Shown: positions 24,888 to 34,042 of the stretch, piece by piece
How positions within the stretch are numbered: position 1 is the stretch's first letter
Layout of the letters: every line of letters starts with the position of its first letter
From: Bacteroidota bacterium
GTDB lineage: Bacteria > Bacteroidota > Bacteroidia > Bacteroidales > JAAUTT01
Length of the DNA stretch: 58,534 nucleotides
Reading direction: 5' to 3'
NCBI GenBank assembly: GCA_023429135.1
Contig: JAEYWD010000004.1
Span: 1-58,534 of the forward strand
Translations under genes and position numbers: made by a program
The notes under the pieces: generated by a model
Seen by the model: only the letters and a program-made list of their open reading frames with translations
What the model was told of the DNA's origin: nothing
The model's database searches: none

Positions 24888-26081
24888 TTACACTTCCAGA
24901 TCTACATTAAACAACTCCTTCCAAGGTAAGCCATGGATGTTGAGCTGCTCCATAAATGGATCGGGATCAAATTCTTCTACGTTGAAAACACCTGGTTTCT
25001 TCCAGAGACCTTTCAGATACATCATACCGCCAATCATAGCTGGTACGCCGGTAGTGTAACTCACCCCCTGGGTTCCGGTTTCCTTGTAGGCAACTTCGTG
25101 GCTGCAGTTGTTGTACACGTAATAGGTATGCTCTTTACCATCTTTTATACCACGAATGCGGCAACCAATGGAGGTCCAGCCGGTATAGTTTGCTCCCAGA
25201 TCGCCAGGATTTGGTAATACTTCTTTCAGGAACTGAATTGGTACAATTTCAATACCCTTGTACATAACGGGATCAATACGGGCCATACCAATATTCTGAA
25301 TCACGCGAAGGTGGGTCAGATATTCCTGTCCGAAAGTCATCCAGAAGCGTGCACGTTTCAGCGTTGGAAAGTTCTTTACAAGCGACTCGAGTTCTTCGTG
25401 ATAAATCACATAACTTTCTTTCGGGCCAATTTCGGGATAGTTTAATGGTTTGTGAATTTCGTGTGGTTCTGTTTCAACCCACTTGCCGTTTTCCCAGTAT
25501 TTACCTTTCTGGGTAACCTCGCGGATATTGATTTCGGGATTGAAATTGGTTGCAAATGCTTTACCATGACTACCTGCATTGGCATCAACGATATCGAGAT
25601 AATGAATCTCGTCGAAATGATGCTTTGCTGCATAAGCAGTGTAGATGCTTGTTACACCAGGGTCGAAACCACAACCCAGAATGGCAGTTATTCCAGCCTG
25701 TTTAAAACGGTCCTGGTAAGCCCATTGCCACGAGTATTCGAACTTGGCTTCCTCTTTGGGCTCGTAGTTGGCTGTATCGAGATAGCTTACCTTTGTTTCG
25801 AGGCAGGCGTCCATGATTGTTAAATCCTGATACGGTAAAGCTACGTTGATTACCAGGTCGGGTTTAAAACTACGGATCAGGCTAACCAGTTCCGGAACGT
25901 TTTCGGCATCTACTGCAGCCGTTTGAATGCGATTTCCTCCCACAGCTTTGGCTATGGCATCGCATTTTGATTTGGTACGGCTTGCAAGCATAATTTCACT
26001 AAAAACTTCAGGTACTGAAGCTACCTTATGAGCCACAACGGTTCCAACACCGCCAGCTCCGATAATAAGCACTTTGCCCAT
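24888..26081 (-). CDS. Carboxynorspermidine synthase (saccharopine dehydrogenase family)
   Basis: 397 residues. An N-terminal Rossmann motif GAGGVGTVV is at residues 8-16, with the LASRTKSKCDAI segment as NADP-binding strand. A central GCGFDPGVTSIYTAYA block and a C-terminal saccharopine-dehydrogenase-like catalytic domain follow. It condenses aspartate semialdehyde with putrescine or diaminopropane to carboxyspermidine or carboxynorspermidine using NADPH. It precedes nspC, and the pair defines the aspartate-semialdehyde-dependent spermidine pathway common in Bacteroidota. Confidence 0.9.
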   Translation of the reverse strand: MGKVLIIGAGGVGTVVAHKVASVPEVFSEIMLASRTKSKCDAIAKAVGGNRIQTAAVDAENVPELVSLIRSFKPDLVINVALPYQDLTIMDACLETKVSYLDTANYEPKEEAKFEYSWQWAYQDRFKQAGITAILGCGFDPGVTSIYTAYAAKHHFDEIHYLDIVDANAGSHGKAFATNFNPEINIREVTQKGKYWENGKWVETEPHEIHKPLNYPEIGPKESYVIYHEELESLVKNFPTLKRARFWMTFGQEYLTHLRVIQNIGMARIDPVMYKGIEIVPIQFLKEVLPNPGDLGANYTGWTSIGCRIRGIKDGKEHTYYVYNNCSHEVAYKETGTQGVSYTTGVPAMIGGMMYLKGLWKKPGVFNVEEFDPDPFMEQLNIHGLPWKELFNVDLEV

Positions 26082-26207
26082 TTCTTGTTTTCTGTTTTAA
26101 AAGGTGAAACAATTCAGGATGCAAAAAAACGAAAATTTTTACAGATGGAAATTCATTTTATTTTAAATTAAGTATGTTAAATAATATTTATGATATTAGC
26201 ATAATAT

Positions 26208-26288
26208 AAGTCGATAGAAAAACAGCCAGAAGCATTAAACTCTGCTGAATTCGGCCATGGACCATCGTCTATAGGCTATCGACTTTTT
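26208..26288 (+). repeat. Ten-base inverted repeat upstream of S41 peptidase
   Basis: AAGTCGATAG (26208-26217) and CTATCGACTT (26276-26285), followed by TTT, bracket 58 bp that contain further words resembling CTATGGAC/GTCTATAG. It could be a hairpin or a degenerate satellite. There is no gene in the 263-bp gap. Confidence 0.45.
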
Positions 26289-26344
26289 CCAATAGGGTAA
26301 ACATTTGGAACCGGATTACTGTTGTATTAAATATTAAAATTTCT

Positions 26345-28009
26345 ATGAGGTCGCGAGGGTGGATAATTGCTCTTCTTTTACTTACACAAAATGTGTTTTC
26401 TCAACCACTTAACGAAAGTAAAATCAACCGGATTGCTGTTTACGGTAAAATATGGGGTTTTTTGAAATACTATCACCCAAAAGCCGGTTCGGGAAAAGTA
26501 AACTGGGATGAGGTTTTTGTAAACAACTATGCTTCAATAAAAGGTATTACAAACAATGCTGAATTTAACCAAAAAGTTACCCAGCTTCTTGATTTCACCG
26601 GGATTATTCCTCCAGGGCAATCGAAAGCCCTGAATTATCCTGATAGTTTAAAGAGAAATCTCAATATCAGTTGGATTTACGATACAACTATACTTTCTTT
26701 TTATAACTCAAGCCGTCTGGCTTACATCTTTGAAAACCACCAACCTTTCAATAACTTCTATATTTCCCGGCAGCCTAGAGTTGGAAACCCTGTATTTAAA
26801 AATGAAAATGCTTATGCCGACATTATTTTACCCAGTGAGCCTTACAGGGTATTGGCTCTAATGAGATTCTGGAATATTATCAATTATTATTTCCCTTATT
26901 TATACCTGATTGATCAGAAGTGGGACAACGTACTGAATACCTTTATTCCACGGTTTGTTAATGTAAGCTCCGATTACGAATACTTCAGGAAGGTCCAGGA
27001 GCTGGCCACTCAAATAAACGATGCCCATGGCATGGTATTCAGCGGTAAATACAATTACTTTGCCCGTTTGCATATGGTTCCGCTTAAATTCGCAACCATT
27101 GACGATAAAACCTATATTGTAGATCTGCTTAACGACTCACTCTGCTACAAAGCCGGGGTCCAGAAGGGCGATATTTTGAAAAAGCTTGATATTTTTGAGG
27201 TGGACATTATTCGCTCGCATCACGCCCGCTACATGCCCTCTTCCAATAAAACATTTCTGAACTACAAAGTTGACCAGTGGCTTCCCCTAGTGAAAACCAA
27301 TATGGTAGATCTGGAAATAGAACGCAACGGAACCATCATCAAAACACGCATTGCCAGTGTTAACAGCTCCAAAAAACTTAATCTCCATCCCGATAAAAAA
27401 TATATTTTCACAAACTGGAAGCTTCTCTCAGACACTGTAGGTTACATCAACATGGGACTTTTAAGCAAGCTCGACATCGATCCCGCATACGATAAACTTA
27501 AACATACCAAATATCTGATAATCGATAGCCGCAACTATCCTAACTGGATAATTTATCCTTTGGCCGACAAGCTTCTGCGAACCCGTAAGATTTTTATGCA
27601 GATAACCGAACCCGATTACGATTATCCGGGACATGTAAAATATATCCCTTCTATGAAAGCCGGTAACCTGTTTAATCCCGATTATTACAAAGGCAAAATA
27701 ATTCTGATTATAAACAGCGAAACAATGAGTCGGGCCGAATTCACAGCCATGGCCATTATGCAGGCCGAGAATGTAACTGTAATAGGAACCCAAACCGCAG
27801 GTGCCGATGGCGATGTTTCCACCATACCGCTTCCGGGAGGAATTTACTGCTATTTCTCAGGATTAGGAGTATTTCATCCCAACGGAAAGGATACGCAAAG
27901 AGTAGGCCTCCTGCCCGACATTGAAGTAAAACCAACCCTTGAAGGTCTTATTAATGGAGAGGACGAATATATAAACCGGGCTATGGAGTTTATCAGTACG
28001 GGGAAATGA
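26345..28009 (+). CDS. S41 family peptidase (tricorn-like C-terminal processing type)
   Basis: 554 residues with a signal peptide (GWIIALLLLTQNVFSQ). An N-terminal helical domain is followed by His228 in NDAHG, a PDZ-like domain near 243-340 (LCYKAGVQKGDIL), and the S41 catalytic core. The nucleophile is Ser462 in NSETMSRAEF. The later GTQTAGADGDVS block, near 481-492, replaces the Lys-containing segment of CtpA proteases, as in tricorn-like S41 members. It is probably a periplasmic serine peptidase. It is monocistronic. Confidence 0.82.
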   Translation: MRSRGWIIALLLLTQNVFSQPLNESKINRIAVYGKIWGFLKYYHPKAGSGKVNWDEVFVNNYASIKGITNNAEFNQKVTQLLDFTGIIPPGQSKALNYPDSLKRNLNISWIYDTTILSFYNSSRLAYIFENHQPFNNFYISRQPRVGNPVFKNENAYADIILPSEPYRVLALMRFWNIINYYFPYLYLIDQKWDNVLNTFIPRFVNVSSDYEYFRKVQELATQINDAHGMVFSGKYNYFARLHMVPLKFATIDDKTYIVDLLNDSLCYKAGVQKGDILKKLDIFEVDIIRSHHARYMPSSNKTFLNYKVDQWLPLVKTNMVDLEIERNGTIIKTRIASVNSSKKLNLHPDKKYIFTNWKLLSDTVGYINMGLLSKLDIDPAYDKLKHTKYLIIDSRNYPNWIIYPLADKLLRTRKIFMQITEPDYDYPGHVKYIPSMKAGNLFNPDYYKGKIILIINSETMSRAEFTAMAIMQAENVTVIGTQTAGADGDVSTIPLPGGIYCYFSGLGVFHPNGKDTQRVGLLPDIEVKPTLEGLINGEDEYINRAMEFISTGK

Positions 28010-28062
28010 AAAAGGAATGAAAGAATGAAGAAATGAAGAGAATGAAGTGAATGAAGTAAGGA
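28010..28062 (+). repeat. Imperfect GAATGAAG simple repeat
   Basis: A purine-only tract immediately after the S41 stop with six or so imperfect GAATGAAG/GAATGAAA units. No coding or structural role is evident. Confidence 0.6.
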
Positions 28063-28158
28063 TGGATAGTCATTTATAGTCAATAATAGACCCCACCCCT
28101 ATGGGGCATAATGGATTGGCGACAGGTATTGTATTAAGAGCCGATAGGTACGGTTTAT

Positions 28159-28203
28159 TAAAAACAAAGAGAGCCAGGTACGACCTGACTCTCTTTGTTT
28201 TTA
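28159..28203. terminator. Bidirectional terminator between S41 gene and yidC
   Basis: A long stem: left arm AAAACAAAGAGAG plus CAGGT, right arm ACCTG plus CTCTCTTTGTTTT, with one-base bulges and a 3-base loop. A/T runs on both sides give T tails in both directions. It serves the convergent S41 and yidC genes. Confidence 0.85.
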
Positions 28204-28218
28204 TACTCACTACTCATA

Positions 28219-30111
28219 CTATCTTTTTGCCGGAGGCATTTTCATACCTCTTTCTTTTGCCATCTTTTCGAGACGTTCCTGGAATTTCGATTTCTTGACA
28301 GGCTTGGCCTTGTTTGCATGTATCTTAGCCAAAATCTTCTTTTCATCAATCATTCGTTTGAAAATTTCATTCTGACCAATGGTGATCATATTGGCAAGGA
28401 AGTAGTAATAAGTTAACCCAGCCGAGAACCTGTTTAACACAAACATGAACATTACAGGCATAATATACATCATAGTTTTCATACCAGGAAGCTGTGCATC
28501 GCTCATCTGGGCCTGATTACTCAATTTCATCTGGAGCAAAGTAGAAACAGTCATCAGAATGGTAAACAAGCTGATGTGGTTTCCATAAATAGAGCTCAGT
28601 AATGGAATATTTGCGGACCACGAAAATATTGAATCGTATGTAGAAAGGTCGGTTGCCCACAAGAAGCTTTCCTGACGGAGTTCAATAGACGATGGAAAGA
28701 AATAGAACATTGAAAAAAGAATCGGCATTTGAAGCAACATTGGCAAACATCCACCCATTGGGTTCACTCCAGCCTTTTTATATAAGGCCATTGTAGCCTG
28801 CTGGCGTTCCAGAGGTTTATCCTTCGGAATTTTAGCATTTATCTCGTCAATCTGAGGTTTTAACACCCTCATTCTGGCTTGCGATAAATAAGATTTATAT
28901 GTGAGCGGGAACAGAATTAACTTGATCATCACCGTAAGGATCAAAATAATTAACCCATAACTCGATATAAATTTTTCGAGCCAGTTAAATACAGGAATTA
29001 TAAATCCTGAACTAATCCAACGTATCCAGCTCCAACCAAGTGGCACAATCTTTTCCATATCAAGCTTATAGCTTTTTAAGGTATTGTAATGGTTGGGACC
29101 GAAGTAGAACTTAAAATTACTTGCCACCTGAGGTTTATGATCATAATCCAAGGAAAGTTCAGCTTCGAATTTTTTCAGGTACTTACTTGAATCGGTAAAA
29201 TTTGTCGATTTTAAAGTGGCTTCGTCAAAGTTATTATCAGCTATTAAAACCGATGAGAAAAAATGCTGCTTAAAAGCAACCCATTTAAGGCTGCTGGGAA
29301 TAGCTTCAGCTTTTGTTTCATGGTCGCTCAAACGGGCACTAATCTCATCAACATCTTCACCAGAATATTTATAAACTACCGTTGTATATGAATTTTCATT
29401 TTTATGACCTTTTTCCTGAGAAGGGATAAAAGATTCCCATCTTAATGTTACCGCATTGTAGTTCGATGCTACAATCGAATCCATACCTACCATATTGATT
29501 TTAAAATCGACCATATAGGCCTCAGGAGCAAGCGTGTAAACATATTCGACGTATTTCCCTGCACCGGCAGGTAATCTCAGAGCCAGCGATCCGGGTTTTT
29601 GACCTTTATTTACAACTATATTATTTTGTTTTGTGACTGGTTTAAAATAAAGCTGATTGGTTTTGATTACCTCATTGCGGTTTGTTGGAAACTCTAATCC
29701 AAAAACGGTTGAATCGCCACTGAACAGAATCAGGTTGGAAGAATCGTACCTGCTGAATTCTTTGAGTTGAACAGCATATGGGCGACCTCCTTTGTTTGAT
29801 ATAGTTAACTTGATTTTTTCGTTTTCCAGAACATAAAACTGAGTCGAATCGAAAGCTGCTTCGGAAAAAGATCCGAATTTACTTTTTAAATCAGCAATCC
29901 TCGCTGAATCGTTCAGTTGCTTTTCCTTTTCAGTAAGTTGAGCAGGAACTTTATTTGCTGTGTCAGCCTGAACCTGCTTTTGTATTTGAGCGATGGAATC
30001 CTGAATATGCCTCATTTTTTGCTTCTCAGCCTCTGAAGGTTTATTAAAAACACTCCAGAAGACAAAAATGAGCGCAATGAGTATAATTCCAATAATTGAA
30101 TTTCTATCCAT
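28219..30111 (-). CDS. yidC: Membrane protein insertase YidC
   Basis: 630 residues, with the N-terminal signal-anchor helix and large periplasmic domain (about 60-360) of Gram-negative YidC. The conserved Oxa1 core follows: SYGLIILILTVMIKLILFPLTYKS, GGCLPMLLQMPILFSMFYFF and the C-terminal helices ending with a Lys/Arg-rich tail. It inserts inner-membrane proteins alone or with SecYEG. It is downstream of pyrG but separated from it by a terminator-like hairpin. Confidence 0.95.
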   Translation of the reverse strand: MDRNSIIGIILIALIFVFWSVFNKPSEAEKQKMRHIQDSIAQIQKQVQADTANKVPAQLTEKEKQLNDSARIADLKSKFGSFSEAAFDSTQFYVLENEKIKLTISNKGGRPYAVQLKEFSRYDSSNLILFSGDSTVFGLEFPTNRNEVIKTNQLYFKPVTKQNNIVVNKGQKPGSLALRLPAGAGKYVEYVYTLAPEAYMVDFKINMVGMDSIVASNYNAVTLRWESFIPSQEKGHKNENSYTTVVYKYSGEDVDEISARLSDHETKAEAIPSSLKWVAFKQHFFSSVLIADNNFDEATLKSTNFTDSSKYLKKFEAELSLDYDHKPQVASNFKFYFGPNHYNTLKSYKLDMEKIVPLGWSWIRWISSGFIIPVFNWLEKFISSYGLIILILTVMIKLILFPLTYKSYLSQARMRVLKPQIDEINAKIPKDKPLERQQATMALYKKAGVNPMGGCLPMLLQMPILFSMFYFFPSSIELRQESFLWATDLSTYDSIFSWSANIPLLSSIYGNHISLFTILMTVSTLLQMKLSNQAQMSDAQLPGMKTMMYIMPVMFMFVLNRFSAGLTYYYFLANMITIGQNEIFKRMIDEKKILAKIHANKAKPVKKSKFQERLEKMAKERGMKMPPAKR

Positions 30112-30153
30112 TTCGTATTGTTATATTGTTATTTTAAAACTTTGCAAAACTAT

Positions 30154-30195
30154 AAAAAAAGGTGATATTGAATCTAAATGAAATTCAAAACACCT
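30154..30195 (-). terminator. Terminator of pyrG
   Basis: Stem AGGTG/CACCT enclosing an inner TTGAAT/ATTCAA stem. On the minus strand it is followed by a run of seven T. It separates pyrG from yidC. Confidence 0.7.
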
Positions 30196-30253
30196 CTTTT
30201 ATGTTGATATTAGTCGACTATCAGAAATCTAAAGGCTTTTCCGCAAGCTACAA

Positions 30254-31873
30254 CTACTTTTTCGATTCGGAATAATGAATTACAGCTTTAACAAAATCCA
30301 CAAATAAAGGATGCGGGTTTAGCACATTGCTGCTGTATTCAGGATGAAACTGCACGCCAATAAACCAAGGATGTTTGGTATTTTCCATAATTTCAACAAG
30401 ATTGGTATCGGGATTAATTCCGGCGGCAATCATTCCGGCTTTTTCAAAATCACATAAATATTCGTTATTGAATTCGTAACGGTGACGGTGTCTTTCCGAG
30501 GTTTCTACCTTTCCGTAAGCGCTGAACACTTTGGTTTTTTCTTTTACCTGGCAGGGATAAGCACCTAATCGCATGGTACCACCTTTTTCGGTTACGCCTT
30601 TTTGTTGTTCCATGAGGTCGATTACAGGATATGGTGTAGAACGCACCATCTCGGTTGAATGCGCATTGGCAAAACCAAGTACGTTGCGCGCAAACTCAAC
30701 AACAGCAACCTGCATCCCCAAACAGATTCCAAAATAAGGAATGTTATTTTCGCGGGCATATTTTACAGCCAGAATTTTACCTTCAATACCACGCTCTCCA
30801 AATCCGGGAGCAACAAGAATTCCCTGTAGTGGTGCTAATTTCTCAAGAAAGTTAGACTCGTTAATTTCCTCAGAATGGATTAGCTTAAGATTAACCTTAC
30901 ACTCGTTTCTGGCACCTGCATGAATAAACGATTCAATAATCGATTTATATGCATCGGGTAATTCAACATATTTCCCAACCAAACCGATGGAAACATCGCG
31001 TCTGGGATTTTTAAGCTTCTTTAAAAACTCTTTCCATTCGGTAAGTTTTGGAGCATCACTTACTGGCAATTGTAACTTCTTCAAAACTGTAACATCCAGT
31101 TTTTCCTTCTGCATTGCCAAAGGAACCTCGTAAATAGTCGACACATCAATCGACTCGATTACGGAGCTCACGTCTACGTTGCAGAAAAGACCGACTTTTT
31201 TGCGGATATCGTCCGAGAGACTTTTCTCTGTTCTTAACACTAAAATATCGGGTTGAACTCCGTTTTCGAGTAAAGCTTTTACAGAATGTTGTGTAGGTTT
31301 GGTCTTTAATTCTCCAGTGGCAGCGAGATAAGGCACCAAAGTGAGGTGAATTACAAGTGAATTGGACGATCCCAATTCATATTTCAACTGACGAACAGCT
31401 TCAATGTATGGTAAAGACTCAATGTCGCCAACGGTACCGCCAATTTCGGTAATAACAACATCAAATTTATGCTGCGTGCCTAATAATTTGATGCGACGTT
31501 TAATTTCATCGGTAATATGTGGTACAACCTGAACAGTTTTGCCCAGATAATCGCCCCGGCGCTCTTTATTAATAACCGACTGATAAATGCGTCCGGTGGT
31601 AACGTTGTTTGCCTGGGTGGTCGGAACGCTCAAAAAACGTTCGTAATGACCAAGGTCGAGGTCTGTTTCGGCGCCATCAACTGTTACATAGCATTCGCCA
31701 TGTTCGTAAGGGTTTAGCGTTCCCGGATCGACATTGATATAGGGGTCGAGTTTTTGTATGGTTACTGCATAGCCTCTGGCTTGAAGCAATTTAGCCAGCG
31801 ATGCCGAAATAATACCTTTACCTAATGATGAGGTTACACCTCCGGTAATAAAAATGTACTTTGTTGTTGTCAA
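30254..31873 (-). CDS. pyrG: CTP synthase (TTG start)
   Basis: 539 residues, full length. The synthetase domain starts with KYIFITGGVTSSLGKGI. The C-terminal class-I glutamine amidotransferase domain has its nucleophile Cys in YFGICLGMQVAV and a catalytic His/Glu in GVQFHPEY. It makes CTP from UTP with glutamine nitrogen. The only start codon that keeps the N-terminus is TTG; a stop lies five codons upstream and no ATG precedes the conserved block. It is 22 bp downstream of the DUF349 gene on the same strand. Confidence 0.95.
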   Translation of the reverse strand: MTTTKYIFITGGVTSSLGKGIISASLAKLLQARGYAVTIQKLDPYINVDPGTLNPYEHGECYVTVDGAETDLDLGHYERFLSVPTTQANNVTTGRIYQSVINKERRGDYLGKTVQVVPHITDEIKRRIKLLGTQHKFDVVITEIGGTVGDIESLPYIEAVRQLKYELGSSNSLVIHLTLVPYLAATGELKTKPTQHSVKALLENGVQPDILVLRTEKSLSDDIRKKVGLFCNVDVSSVIESIDVSTIYEVPLAMQKEKLDVTVLKKLQLPVSDAPKLTEWKEFLKKLKNPRRDVSIGLVGKYVELPDAYKSIIESFIHAGARNECKVNLKLIHSEEINESNFLEKLAPLQGILVAPGFGERGIEGKILAVKYARENNIPYFGICLGMQVAVVEFARNVLGFANAHSTEMVRSTPYPVIDLMEQQKGVTEKGGTMRLGAYPCQVKEKTKVFSAYGKVETSERHRHRYEFNNEYLCDFEKAGMIAAGINPDTNLVEIMENTKHPWFIGVQFHPEYSSNVLNPHPLFVDFVKAVIHYSESKK

Positions 31874-31895
31874 GGTTTTCCGATTTTACTTACTA

Positions 31896-33905
31896 CTATT
31901 CATCAAGGTTATCTATCATGCGGATCTTTTCCTCGAGAACCTTTATTTCCTGTTTACTGTTTTCAATTTTCTGGTGTACCTCGGCAATCATCTGATCGGC
32001 ATTCTTCGATTTCGCAAAAAAGCCAATGTTATTTTCCCAAACTACAATATCGTTTTCGAGTTGTTTGAGTTTATTCAGGTACTTATCGCGCTCGTTCAAC
32101 AATTTACGGTCCGATTTGGGTTTACCCGACATGTTGTCGATTTTGCTTTTAAAGCGCATCATATTCTTCTTCCCTTCGTCGAGCTTCAGGTTGTCGAATT
32201 GTTTATTGATGGCTTCGCGATATTTATTTTGAATTTCTTCCTTCATTTTTATGGGAACAAATCCTATTTCGCTCCAACGGCGCTGAAAATCCTTCAGCTT
32301 TTGGAAACTATCTTCGGGGTTGTCGCCTGGATCGAACGAAGAAATTTCTTCAATTAATTGCTTTTTAAGTTTTAAATTATCGTCGTACTGACTGTCGACG
32401 GTGTTAAAATGTTCCGATTTGCGTTTGAAGAAATGATCGCAGGCAGCACGGAAACGTTTCCATATCTGATCGGAATATTTGCGGGGTACAGGACCTATTT
32501 CTTTCCACTTTTTCTGTAACTGGATCAGGTCTTCAGTTGCAGCTTTCCACTCGTTCGAGTCCTTCAGGGCTTCGGCCTGTACGCAAAGGTCGGTCTTAAG
32601 CTGAAGGTTGTTTGTTTGTTCTTCCTTATTCTGAGAGAAGAACTCGCGCTTGCGTGCAAAGAAATTGTCGCAGGCAGTACGGAACCTGTTGTATATTTTA
32701 TTGTTATCCTTTTTGGGAGCAAAACCAATGGTACGCCAAACTTTCTGAAGTTCTACCATTTCCTGGTAATATTTTTCCCAGTCTTTTGGCGATTTAAGTT
32801 CAATGTTATTGATTTCTTCAGCTCTTTCGCACAACAGGTTTTTTTGTTCCAGGTTTTTTTTCTGGCTATCCTTTAAGCCTTCGAAATATTCCTGATGTTT
32901 CTTATTAATTTTAGAAGTAATAGCTTTGAAACGCTCCCATATCTCCGATTTCATTTCCTGAGGAACAGGGCCAATTTCGCGCCATTGTTCGTGAAATTTC
33001 TGAAGAGTTTTGAAAGCCTTAACAATAGATGGTTCGAGCAGCAACTCTTCCGACTTTTCGCAAATAGCTAATTTGGCTTCAAGATTGCGTTTCAGATCGA
33101 GATCGCGAAGCTCTTTGTTGATCTTGATAAAATCGTAGAAAATTTCAACATAATGATGATAGGTTTCCCACAGATCTTTCAGATTCTGCTGAGGAACTAC
33201 ACCAATTGAACGCCAGCGGTTCTGCAGCTCACGAAATACCTGGAAAGTATCGTTTATTGATTCATTACTTTTAACGAGTTCTTTAATCTCGTCGATGATT
33301 TTATATTTTTCTTTAAGGTTTTGGAGCTTTTCAGCTTCAACCTTCTCGTTATACGATGTTTTAAGATCGCGGTATTGTTTCAGCAGTTCCTTAAGACGCT
33401 CTTCGGCTTCATCGGGTTCCATAATAACCGATTCGGGATCTTCGCCACGCTCTTCAGCCGCTTTACGAAGATTATCCAATTCACCGCGTAATTTCTTATA
33501 GTAATTTATTTTAAGGCTTTCGACATTCTGCCTTATCGATTCAACAGGTTTGTTTTTTAGCAGGAAATCGAGCGTTTTGATAATCTCTTCCTTGGTCAAA
33601 ATAGAGTAATCTTCAACCACTTCCTTATGTACTTCTTCCAGATAGGTGGCATTTTCGAGAATATTTGCCGGATCATCATCAAATTCCTCTTCCTCCTCGT
33701 TGTCAACATGATGCAAAATATCATGTAAATCTTCAGCGGAAGAAGCTGTTTCCATTACTTCAACAGGTTCCTGTTTCTCAGGAACAACTGTTTCATTTGT
33801 CTCAGGAGCGTGTACATCCGTATTTTCAACAGTAACCTGCGGCGACGCTGGTTCACTGTTGAATTGTTCATCACGAACAGAATCGTTTTTTTCGAGCATA
33901 TCCAT
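31896..33905 (-). CDS. Five-repeat DUF349 protein
   Basis: 669 residues, acidic N-terminus (about 1-100), then five helical DUF349 repeats. Each is marked by a W(R/K/S)xIGxxP motif: RWRSIGVVP, QWREIGPVP, VWRTIGFAP, KWKEIGPVP and RWSEIGFVP. Each is followed by an IWxRF-type segment. The C-terminus is coiled coil. It has no signal peptide. DUF349 proteins are widespread in Bacteroidota and Actinobacteria; their biochemical role is not established, though a link to nucleic acid or ribosome has been suggested. It lies upstream of pyrG. Confidence 0.85.
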   Translation of the reverse strand: MDMLEKNDSVRDEQFNSEPASPQVTVENTDVHAPETNETVVPEKQEPVEVMETASSAEDLHDILHHVDNEEEEEFDDDPANILENATYLEEVHKEVVEDYSILTKEEIIKTLDFLLKNKPVESIRQNVESLKINYYKKLRGELDNLRKAAEERGEDPESVIMEPDEAEERLKELLKQYRDLKTSYNEKVEAEKLQNLKEKYKIIDEIKELVKSNESINDTFQVFRELQNRWRSIGVVPQQNLKDLWETYHHYVEIFYDFIKINKELRDLDLKRNLEAKLAICEKSEELLLEPSIVKAFKTLQKFHEQWREIGPVPQEMKSEIWERFKAITSKINKKHQEYFEGLKDSQKKNLEQKNLLCERAEEINNIELKSPKDWEKYYQEMVELQKVWRTIGFAPKKDNNKIYNRFRTACDNFFARKREFFSQNKEEQTNNLQLKTDLCVQAEALKDSNEWKAATEDLIQLQKKWKEIGPVPRKYSDQIWKRFRAACDHFFKRKSEHFNTVDSQYDDNLKLKKQLIEEISSFDPGDNPEDSFQKLKDFQRRWSEIGFVPIKMKEEIQNKYREAINKQFDNLKLDEGKKNMMRFKSKIDNMSGKPKSDRKLLNERDKYLNKLKQLENDIVVWENNIGFFAKSKNADQMIAEVHQKIENSKQEIKVLEEKIRMIDNLDE

Positions 33906-34042
33906 TAGCTAAACCGTTCAAAATTTGAAACTACGAAAATATATATTTGCCGGGTAATACTCAAAGAAATTGCAAATAAAATGGATTAGCAGCTTTTGAG
34001 GTTGAAAGTGGAAATGTTAGACTATTCTGATAAATTATTTCT

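Noticed and set aside
28101..28298. 65-codon frame crossing the S41/yidC terminator
   Set aside because: It runs through a terminator hairpin and antisense to yidC; no family features.
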